Source: Arthrobotrys musiformis
Taxonomy: Eukaryota > Ascomycota > Orbiliomycetes > Orbiliales > Orbiliaceae
NCBI GenBank assembly: GCA_036971715.1
Contig: JAVHJL010000002.1
Coordinates: forward strand, 4,965,076-5,029,075
Length of the DNA stretch: 64,000 bases
Direction: 5' to 3'
Shown piece after piece: positions 22,913-32,391 of this stretch (its first letter is position 1; each line of letters begins with the position of its first letter). The notes below the pieces were generated by a model that saw only the letters and a list, made by a program, of their open reading frames with translations, searched no databases and was not told the DNA's origin. The translations under genes and the position numbers were made by a program.

Positions 22913-24252
22913 ATGGCCGCGACTGCTACTGCCGCAGACTCGTCCATTGGCGCGGCTGCCGGAGCGACGGATCCCACTGCGATCGATTCCGCAGCCCGGT
23001 TGGATTCCAAGTCGCCTGTGACGGTCGCCCCGGATACTACTATCGCGGATGACTCGTCCCAAGAGACGCAAAAGAAGTCGTTCTTCGGCTTCTACACGTC
23101 GAAACGATTCTGGATCACATTGGTTATGGGGTGCGTCCTGTTTCTCGTCCTACGTGCTTCCCTTTTACTAACGAGGGGCGAATAGACAATTTTTGGCGCT
23201 ATGCATCACGAGCACCAATACCTTTACGACGTTGTTGTTCATGGCGGGGACTAGTTTCCCGGCGTTTCAGACGTTTATTAATTATTGCCTTCTCAACCTC
23301 TGCTATACGAGTTTTACGATCTATAAAGAGGGGTTCAAAGGATGGCTCAAGATCGTGTGGAAGGATGGGTGGAAATGTAAATTCACCATACCTTGTTCGC
23401 ACTTCTGAAGACATGATGTTGATATATGCGGGTTTAGATTTCATACTCGCCTTCTTTGACGTCGAAGGCAACTACTTCGTTGTTCTAGCGTACCGATACA
23501 CTACAATCCTCTCAGCAGAACTCATCAACTTTTGGGCCATCGTCGTCGTTGTGATCCTCTCCTTCTTCCTTCTTCGGGTTAGATACCACTGGTCGCAAGT
23601 GGCGGGTATTCTCGTCTGCTGCGCCGGCATGGGTGTCCTCATCGGTAGTGACAAGCTTCAGGGCGGAGACTTCCACAGCGCTGCTGATGTCCTCAAGGGA
23701 GATTTGTTCATGTTGCTAGGCGCGACGTTCTATGGGTTTAGCAACGTTACCGAAGAGTTCTTTGTGTCCAAAACACCGCTTTATGTGGTTATCGGTCAGT
23801 TGGGTTTCTGGGGAATGTTCATCAATGGCGTCCAGGCGTCCATATTTGATAGAACCTCCATTGCTGCGGCGGTGTGGGATGGCAAGGTCGCGGGGTATCT
23901 TGTTGGATATAATCTCGTGCTCTTCATATTCTATACCGTTACACCGGTTTTATTCCGTTTGTCTTCCGCCGCGTTCTTCAATATTTCGCTTCTGACGGCG
24001 AACTTTTGGGGTCTGATTATTGGGATTAGAGTGTTTGGGTATAAGGTGCATTATCTTTATCCGGTGGCTTTTGTACTGATTATGGTCGGTTTGATTATTT
24101 ACTATATCATGGATGCAAGCGGGATTGGAGATGATAGCGTGAAGCCGTGGTTGGGAGAGGACCAGGAGGGGGGGCACGAGGGGATTGGAACGGCGAAGAG
24201 GAGGATGAGGACCAGAGTTGGGAGGGGGGTCGGGGCGGGTGCTGAGGCCTAG
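22913..24252 (+). CDS. SLC35F-like (DUF914) membrane carrier
   Basis: Drug/metabolite-superfamily transporter of the SLC35F1/F2/F6 type, 407 residues. Exons: 22913-23130, 23186-23376 and 23438-24252. Introns are 55 bp (ACTAAC branch) and 61 bp, and the total is divisible by three. About 60 N-terminal residues are polar (Ala/Asp/Ser-rich) and cytosolic. About ten helices follow, starting with RFWITLVMGQFLALCITSTN. The family core FILAFFDVEGNYFVVLAYRY and TTILSAELINFWAI is intact, as are LLGATFYGFSNVTEEFFV and the LLTANFWGLIIGI helix. The C-terminus is charged and glycine-rich. The transported substrate is not established for the fungal members. The gene is isolated, with its own promoter on the left, and converges with the second NLR (about 100 bp between their stop codons). 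Confidence 0.88.
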
Positions 24253-24356
24253 GCTGGTCTTTATGAACATATCGACCACCAGTAATTACTTAAGTATTCA
24301 AGAAGTACTTAGCTATCTATGAACAAGTTACCCGTATAGAGCCATCCTATAGCTAC

Positions 24357-27300
24357 TTATGGATCTAGGTTGCTGGATTCATCTGTTCCCTCCTTTGTAA
24401 CCCCGTGCGACTTATCCAGGCAATGGGCCCCAACTGCAACACAATCAACACACAGATCAAAGTCTCCGCCATTGCAGGTCCCACAGTGATAAAAAACGCT
24501 GTCTTTGAAAAGCAACAAGTCGCAAATATCGCAAGCTCTAACAACTTTGCCAGACCCAGCATATCCCCTCTCAGGCACATCCACGTCGGGCAAAGTTATT
24601 CCTCTGCGCCTTGCGTCTTCGATTAGAAGCTTTCTTATATTATGATGCCCCTGTCTCTTCGCCCACCAAAGAACACTTCTGCCAAATGCGTCCTCGCTTT
24701 GTATGTTCACGGCATTTGTTGCAAGAAGCATCTTGACGGCCTCTTCGTGTCCATTTTTAACGGCGATCGAAAGCGGTGTTGACCCGTCGTGGCTCTTGCG
24801 GTCCACTTCAACCTTTTCAGCTGCTAACAGAAGCTCTAGCATCCTTTTATTTCCCTTACGTGCAGCAACTGCCAAAAGTGTTCGGCTATACTTGCTAAGA
24901 AGATTGACATCAGCACCCTTCTTCAATAGCAGCTCCACCACTTCTTCATCTGGATCATCCATTGATGTGGCAATATATAGCGGTGTAACACCATCATGAC
25001 GTTTCGAGTCAACTTGGGAGCCATAGTTTAGCAGCAACTGCACTATCTCCTGGTTCCGTTCGAATGCAGCAAAATGCAATCCTGTGTGTCCCGTAATATC
25101 CCTCGAGTCGACCGCTGCACCATTTTGCAACAGCAGTTCGACTACTTCTTTCGCGCCCCCCTCCACAGCTATAAGTAGTGGTGTATAGTGATCATCATCT
25201 TGAATGTCGATTTCAGCGCCATGGTCCAGCAGCAGCTGCGTGATTCCCACCAATGATCTTTCTGCAGCCCAGTGCAGTACCGTTCGGCCCTCTTCATCCC
25301 TCGAATCAGTTTTGACTATTGCGCCGTTTTCTAGCAACAATTCAGCAAATTTCTCATCTCCCCTAAAGACTGCCACATCTAATGGCGTCAAATTGTATCC
25401 GGCACATCTACAATTAGCATTCGCCCCGCTGTCTAATAGCTGTTTCGCTTCCTCCCAGGAATCAGAGGCGACTGCTAAGAATAAAGGGTCAAGACCTGCT
25501 ATTCCGTAGACCCTGGAACCGTGTTTTAGAAGGTTATCGACGACACCTTGACTGATGAGAAATGATTCCAAGAGCAGTAACTGGTAGAGATTATTGGCCG
25601 AACCAACTTTAGCGCCATTGTTTATTAGTATCTCCGCTATTGACTCCAATCCCTTCTCAGCAGCGCGGAATAGTGGCGTTCTTGCAACCCCAGTTTTGCC
25701 GCGAAGAAGTCGAATTCGGTGACCCGTTAACACGAGATCGATTTCAGATCCGAAGTCTAGGAATTCAACCCTCTTCTTAAAGTTAAAGGAATCCCCCGCG
25801 GCCTTCCTTTCCCGGCTCGGTTCGCACAGATATCCAAGCCCTCGGAGAAGCGGATCGTCCCAAGTGCTTTCTCTCAAGTCTTTATAAGACATTTTCAATG
25901 GCTTATAAACGGTCTTGATTCTATACTCGGCGTCTAGTTGAGCCCCGCCCTGGACTAATAGACTAACGACTGCATCCGAATTCCCCTCGATAGCAAGGAC
26001 TAACGGGGTAATGCCGTCTTCTGCCCCCACCTCCATGTCGGCACCATGGTTCAACAAAAGCGAAGCAATAGCCTCATGCCCTTCCCAGGCCGCCCACTGC
26101 AGCGATGTCATACCGTACTTATCTTTTGCGTTAACTTGGATTCCGCCATTTTGAAGAAGCAGGGTTACTACAAGCGTGTGCCCATTCTTTGCAGCCCACA
26201 GCAATGTGTTTCGGTCATACCTGTCCCTTTTCCCGGGATCAGCTCCTCTCTCGAGCAGCAGCTTAGCAGTCGTCGCATTTCCGTATCGTAAAGCAAATAG
26301 TATCGGTGTCTGCTGGTTGCTGTCCTCTACATCTAGGTCGCTTTGAGCGAGTAGATGGTCTACAATATTATTGGCTCCGAAGTACGCCACCAGGTGTAGT
26401 GCCGTCACCCCCTGTGGGACACGCTGGCTATAGTCATAGCCATCATCAACTTCTTGGGGCAAGAACCGTGGGTGCCGTTCTCTTGTGCGTTCCGCCAACA
26501 TTTCCTGAGCCGCTGCCTCTACATTCAATGCAGAGTCGAGGAACTTCATGACAGCCCGGGGAGGCATCGAAACGCCGCAAGCATGGCGTCCCCAATTCTG
26601 TGCTGCGTAGCCATAGAGTGGGTTTAGTTTTTGGCGACGTTTTAGTTCGCTGTCAGATGGACAGGGCCCACTAAAAGCAGGAAACGAGAGATATGTGGCA
26701 CAAACTGTCAAAATTTCGACGTCTGCATCCGGAAACCATTTATTTTGCTCGCGCTGTAGGTATTCTTGCGTGGTATAGTGGACTAGACGAATTATGCCGC
26801 TTTTTTCTTCGAGAGTGACGAGCCCACAGCAAACGGAAGTGATGAGTTCAATGTCGGGATATTTTCTTCATCGAATTCCGTGTCATCGAGTTCTACTGCT
26901 AGGGCGTGTAGTATTTCTGAGGTATTCAGGGGTCTTTTGGAGCATACGATCCAGGTGAGAGCCTGCTTTGCCAATTCTGCACAGTCAGTCTGCTGCCCTA
27001 AGATCCGTTCCATCGTATCATTATATGCCCGATCGTAAGACCCTGGCCCTGCTGATAGTTGAGACAGCGCCTTTCTGACGGCCTTACAAGACTTTTTTCC
27101 TATTAGTGAATTCAAATATAGCTGCGCTAGGAGGAACCTAAAGGCCCCGTCAGCAATGCGCTCAATAATCGGCCGATCAGAAGTTCTGAATATCACTATC
27201 TGGGCTAAGACTTACATCCCGTCAACTGATTCGCGAATGCGATTTTTAATTTCTTCCCCTAAATCCGAATTTTTTGCGACAAATGGTGGTAGCTCCCGCA

Positions 27301-29122
27301 TTCGGCTATTCAAGTATTTCTGGATATCTTCATCGTGAGCCCGTATCTCTAACTTTTTGCATTCTTTGAACTCGTCCGCATTATCAGGTATGGGTCTTGA
27401 GGTTACAAGGATATTGGCACCACATTCACTCTGGATACTAAGCAATTCTTCTAGGATTCTTCCCCGGCAGTCGCCATCGGTTTTGCATTCGTCTAGTGCG
27501 TCGATAATAAAAAATACTCTCGTATATAATGCGGCTACTGAACGAAGGGCTTCTCTAATCTCATCAAGCAGGGGCCTTGTCCGCTTCTTCCGATGGTTGA
27601 AATAGAGAGCTTCCACTGCATCTGGTGAACAGCGTGGACGAGTCTGAGCTAGTTGTTTAAGTAAGCTCAAAAGCAGGTTATCGATTTTTTGCTCACCCCC
27701 TCGCCGGAAATCAAAGTAAATATAAGCTAGTCCGGTTGTAGGGTCCTTATCGTATTCTTGGAGAAGATAGTTGTTGGCAATAGATGAGAGGATTGTTTTT
27801 CCTGCTCCAGGTATACCTAGGCAGAACAGTGTTTCTGCGCGAAGCCGATGCCATGCCTTGAACTCACTCGAGTCTAAGAACCATTGGCCGGTCTCCGGCC
27901 CTCGCCTCCCGATGTAGTCGCTCTGCCGCGGAGCATAGTCAATGGGAGTCAGCCACTCTAGCATCTTTTCTTCTTCTTGGCTTCGTTGTCGGCTATCGAT
28001 AATTTCAGCTTACGTTGCGATTTCCGAAACCCCGCCATGAAGTTCCCCAAGCACTACGGGTCGTGATATCGTGATCGTCAGTGATTTAATTCAGAGCCAA
28101 TTCATTCATCAAAAACCCGAGTGTATATGTGAATATCACGTACGCTTGTCTATACTAGCCCCAGCCCATGGTTCCAAGGGGGCTATTTTCTCGGGCTTCA
28201 GAACACACAAGAGCTCTTTCGCATATGCAGCAGCAGTAAGTGCGGCATAGTTATACCAATAATCATTTTTATGTGAGTTAGAATAATCGCAGATCCCTCG
28301 AATGATAAGACAAGGGAAATTATTCATTAGGCCCCCCGCTTCTATTTCGAAGCATAATATATTTAACTCAGTATTATGGGTATATTAGTCTCTTTCCATT
28401 GCGTCTTTCATCACCGAGTTGGCGGACGCGATAATACCATAATGAACAGTAACTGCCCGGCAGGCCTGGCGGGCCAAACGCTCTTCCAACTCTTCATAAG
28501 CGTACCCATCGCACCTTTTCCTCCTCCCTAATACATGTTGGTAGCTTAAGCGATACAGCTTGTCCTTACTCAGACGCTGAAATTTTGGCATATCATCTAT
28601 TAAGCTCAAATGTTGAACAATTCTGTCCTCCTCTCCGGAATCATCATGAAGCCGTCGCATTTCCGGGATGACCCCAAGCAGTACCTGTGAAGGGGCATTC
28701 AGCTGACCGGATTGTTGGAATAGATTGTTCGACAACCGCTTTCCGAAATCATATTGTACAATGCCACTACATTTCTCCGCGGGTATACCTACGACGATGT
28801 TACCGAAACAAATATTATTTTTGTGCGTGAGTGTGCCGCCTCCAATACCTACCATTAATGTGAACTTTAAGTTTGGGAATGATCGAACCATATTTTTAGT
28901 AGTAATTGCAGTAGTATTCGTGCCATACTGATTATGCGGTAGACATACGATTACCACATTATGTCCCCCGACACGGTAGTAAAAGTAAGTGTTATTGTCG
29001 TGTACCTCGTTTTCTCCTGGTCCTTTAAACCGATAATCGCGCATTCGAGTCGCAGCATGATATTCCTCTTGCAAGGCGCATATCCAGCCAACTGAATACT
29101 CTTGAATTAGTGGTTCTGTCAT
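24357..29122 (-). pseudogene. NLR protein PNP_UDP-NACHT-ankyrin-ZZ, stop plus frameshift
   Basis: Second fungal NLR. Exon 1 (28144-29122) is a PNP_UDP domain: EYSVGWICALQEEYHAATRM, MVGIGGG, FEIEAGGLMNNFP, RGICDYSNSHKN. The 135 bp intron 28009-28143 leads to exon 2 (27216-28008): EEEKMLEWLTPIDYAPRQSD, NACHT Walker A GIPGAGKT, Walker B VFFIIDALDEC, then LVTSRP. The intron 27138-27215 (78 bp) restores DGMFLLAQLYLNSL. Exon 3 (24357-27137) has the winged-helix part, then about 15 ankyrin repeats (for example TVLHWAAERSLVGITQLLL), and ends in a ZZ zinc finger (CDIC, CGTC, CVDC, then a His pair). About 1,517 residues if whole. Two breaks: TAA at 28385-28387 just after KDAMERD, and one missing base near 26850-26857 between DEENIP and IELITSVCCG. 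Restoring one base makes the total exactly divisible by three. The putative catalytic Asp of RGICD remains; the second Asp of that motif is Asn. Expected role: recognition receptor with a nucleotide-cleaving effector. Confidence 0.87.
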
Positions 29123-31377
29123 AGCTGGTTCCGAATTCTTTTTTTAAATAATTATTATTGAGCACGTGTCGTACTTAAAAGTGTGAAGCGGAGAAAGTTT
29201 TAAGTCTAACAGTGAATGATGCGCTGGAGCATGAAGGAAAGATTGTAATGTTTTATATATGGAAAGATCGGGAGTCTGGTGGTCGATTGTACCATGTTAT
29301 ATCAAAAACTAGAGCTGGCCGAAAGCTTCGGCCTTTATACTCCCAACACGACTAATCGAGAGTTATGAAAAATCATGATATCACCCCCCAGTTAGATTCT
29401 ACTTTTTTTGTGCTTTGAAATTTCTGTGCCTCGTACATGAAGTGCTAGTTAACTAGTTATTTTGGGCTGTTGTAGAGGACGGAACGCACCAATGTTGAAG
29501 AGCAGGGCCAATGCATCAATGCATGTTGCGAACAATGTTACACCAAAAAACGAACGACTAGGTTTCGATTGGCGTGTACATACGTCTTCATAGCTGGAAT
29601 TCGGCGAATTAGATGCCGCCGCAAGTAGGTATCCCGGTCCTGGTATCCCAGCACGGATAACACAGTTATGATTGGATCTCGTGTGCTCGCCTCTGCAGCG
29701 AGGCCTCGTAGCCTCGAATCCAGTGGCCACAAATAGTATATACATATGTAGTTCTCAGCATGTTATGATGCATGTTGCGTTGGCTGACTTGCTTTTGCAA
29801 ACTTGACGCCCAGTAATAGACATTGAGCTATTCAACCGACATAACCCCTCCTCTATAGGATCAGGTGGGCTTTCAGCCCGACGTGCATAAAGCCCCGCAG
29901 AACACTCAACCCTCCTTGCAGCCTTGGAGTTTCCGACTATGTGCATATACGAAATACAGTCGTAATATCCGACCAATATTTGGCTGCTAAAGTTCCTTGT
30001 TGCGCACCACTTAGAGTCCGAATTAATGAATAATAAGCCATTTTCCCAAGCATAGCTAGAACAACCATTCGTAATTTGTAAGTTTAACCAAAAGCCAAGC
30101 GGTTGAGCTACAATTTACGCTCGCGGAAAATTAATGTGCCGGTTGGTAAACTGTGAATCGATTCGAATCATATTCTATCACCTGTTCTTTGTCGATATGG
30201 CTCTATATAGATGTAGCCCTAAACCAATGGGTTGCCTAACTGCAGTGGTACTACCTTGGGTTAGGACGAGACGAGTCCGAGATTGGATATATGTATGGCC
30301 TAGGCTATTGTTAAATCAACACTCGCTGAACAGCCCGTGAAAACAAAGAGAGCCGGCTTAAGTTATATATGCGTGTATGCATTGAAACAACTCTGCCTTA
30401 TTATATCGCGCGCAATATCTCCCTGCCCCTATCAGCGCCTTGGTTCGAGGCTATCGATATCCCAACAGCACTCCAATTAATTTGGACTATAATTAATTTA
30501 CACGCGAAACCCCGCCCTAGATATCTTCTTTATCAAGTCGGAATTCAACATGAAGGCGCTGGTTAAGGTGTATTTGATGCAATGATTACTGTGGTACCGT
30601 GCAAAAAAAAACCCCCCCTGTCAGGTACCTCTCAGCCACACATTTCACAGCCACGGGTTTTATTTACCCTGGATATCGTAGTATGATAATGGGCCATATA
30701 GTTAGGGTAGTAAGTGTTTACTAGTAAGCTTACGAGCTTGGTAGCTTGGGGGTTCGGATTTCCCAATCCGTTTAACTGAAACTAGCTCGTCCGATGTTTA
30801 CAGGTCCGGAGCTGCGCCACCAGTGGGGCCGTTCATGATCAGTCTTGGTAACGGCTCTTTGACCGAAAATACAACACACTGAGCGTTGAACCCGTGGAAA
30901 GTATTTCCATTGGGCTTCGGGGCGTTCAAGATTTTCAGCCTTATGGTGACGATGATAAGCTTGTATTATGGAGGAGACGGTCAGCCCTAAACCCCCTTGT
31001 CGGTATGCCATACCTCGGAGTTCTGAAAGGCTTTGGTTTGGAACGAATCGTTATAAATTCTATAAAAGGAGAGGTTTTCGTAGACTCATGCTCATCTTTT
31101 CCCCCGACAACAGTATATATATCACTTACATGCAATATACAACCCTTAATATCTACCTCGATAGATAGATATTCATGCAAACTTCAATATAAAATTCAAT
31201 CCCACTATTAAAGACCATAATTTTTTCTGTCTCCTATCGAAGCCGAAATTCGGAACTCCCTCCCAATTGTTCGAGTTCGAAGCTGCGTATTTTCCACACC
31301 GACTCGCGGGTTCAGAACGAGAAATACAATACCCTAGTCTCGAGGCCGGTCAGACATAATACCCACTTAACTCCACC
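29123..31377. other. AT-rich intergenic region
   Basis: About 2.25 kb. No gene is supported; frames are under 110 codons and lack domains. It holds the promoter of the minus-strand NLR on the left and of the small secreted protein on the right, and an A9-C8 homopolymer junction near 30603-30619. Degraded repeat sequence is possible but not identifiable. Confidence 0.5.
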
Positions 31378-31752
31378 ATGAAGTTTTCAGCTACTCTGAT
31401 AACCCTAACCTCTCTAACCGCTATTTCCTCCGCCAAAATCATAATTGGCAACCTCCATCTTGGTGGCGAAACCTACACCGTCGCTTGGAATCCCGAAGAA
31501 AACCCCTGCGACACCGCGAAAGTACTAAACAAAGATCCCGCTAACCCTTGTAGCATCAAGTTCAGTGTCAAGGATTATACCGATGCTAGTTTGGAAGGAT
31601 GCGGCGGGCCATTGTGGATTAATGTCCAAGGGCATTTCAGGCACAATTGTAGATTCGATAGGCAGTTCGTTCCGACGTTTTGTGCGAACCCTGGGGGTGG
31701 GTTTGGGCTAGATCAAGTCTTTAGGATTCACCAAGGATATGTGTGCGAGTAG
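31378..31752 (+). CDS. small secreted cysteine-containing protein
   Basis: 124-residue single-exon protein. A clear signal peptide (MKFSATLITLTSLTAISSA) is followed by a mature chain of about 105 residues with six cysteines (in NPCDT, NPCSI, EGCGG, HNCRF, TFCAN and a C-terminal VCE), enough for three disulfides. It is rich in Gly, Asn and aromatic residues and has no recognised enzyme domain. Size, secretion and cysteine content fit the broad class of fungal secreted effector-like or surface proteins, but the function is unknown. It stands alone between AT-rich flanks, a common setting for such genes. The ATG at 31378 directly begins the signal peptide. Confidence 0.75.
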   Translation: MKFSATLITLTSLTAISSAKIIIGNLHLGGETYTVAWNPEENPCDTAKVLNKDPANPCSIKFSVKDYTDASLEGCGGPLWINVQGHFRHNCRFDRQFVPTFCANPGGGFGLDQVFRIHQGYVCE

Positions 31753-32391
31753 CGGGGTGGTATGTCGTGTACCCTCGCATGCATATATGTGTATATGTAC
31801 GGGAAGTTAGTTATCACGCGATAGCGAGGTGGTAGGCCTGGGACAATGGGATGTAAACTGGGGGAAGTTTTCCCCTCTTTTTAATATTTTTTTAATTTTT
31901 TACTTTTGAATTTATAAGCGGCGTCTATTGTCTTATCTCACAAAACTGTACAGAGTCGAGAAGCGGTTCCCTTTCTTTTCTCGTGAGGCGCATTTGTTAT
32001 AATTTAATTTATGAATTTGGAGGGTTTCAGGTCTATAGATGTCTGAGTCTGTATCGTAATAAGTGATTATACATGCCTCTTTATGCCCGGGGAGGCGCTG
32101 GGGCCTAAGATGGCTAAAGCAACATTCACAATAGAGTAGGCAAAGTTTGGACGTCTAGAACGTGTGCTTCTGCGATAGGGTATTATGATAAAGATCTAGA
32201 TCGATTCTTAAATTGAATTCAAGGGATATCATATGCTAGGCAAAAACGACCAAAGAAAAACTAAATACAGGAAGTAGCGAATCCGCATCTACACGGGTGC
32301 TGGGAACCGGCGAAACACAGTTAAGCGGGAGAAACATATTACAAAAGATTGACGGGTGTATCATCCGCTTGGGAATTTTCAAGGGCACAGT
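31753..32391. other. intergenic, convergent 3' ends
   Basis: 3' flanks of the small secreted protein gene and the OPT transporter gene. T-rich near 31870-31900. No gene seen. Confidence 0.5.
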
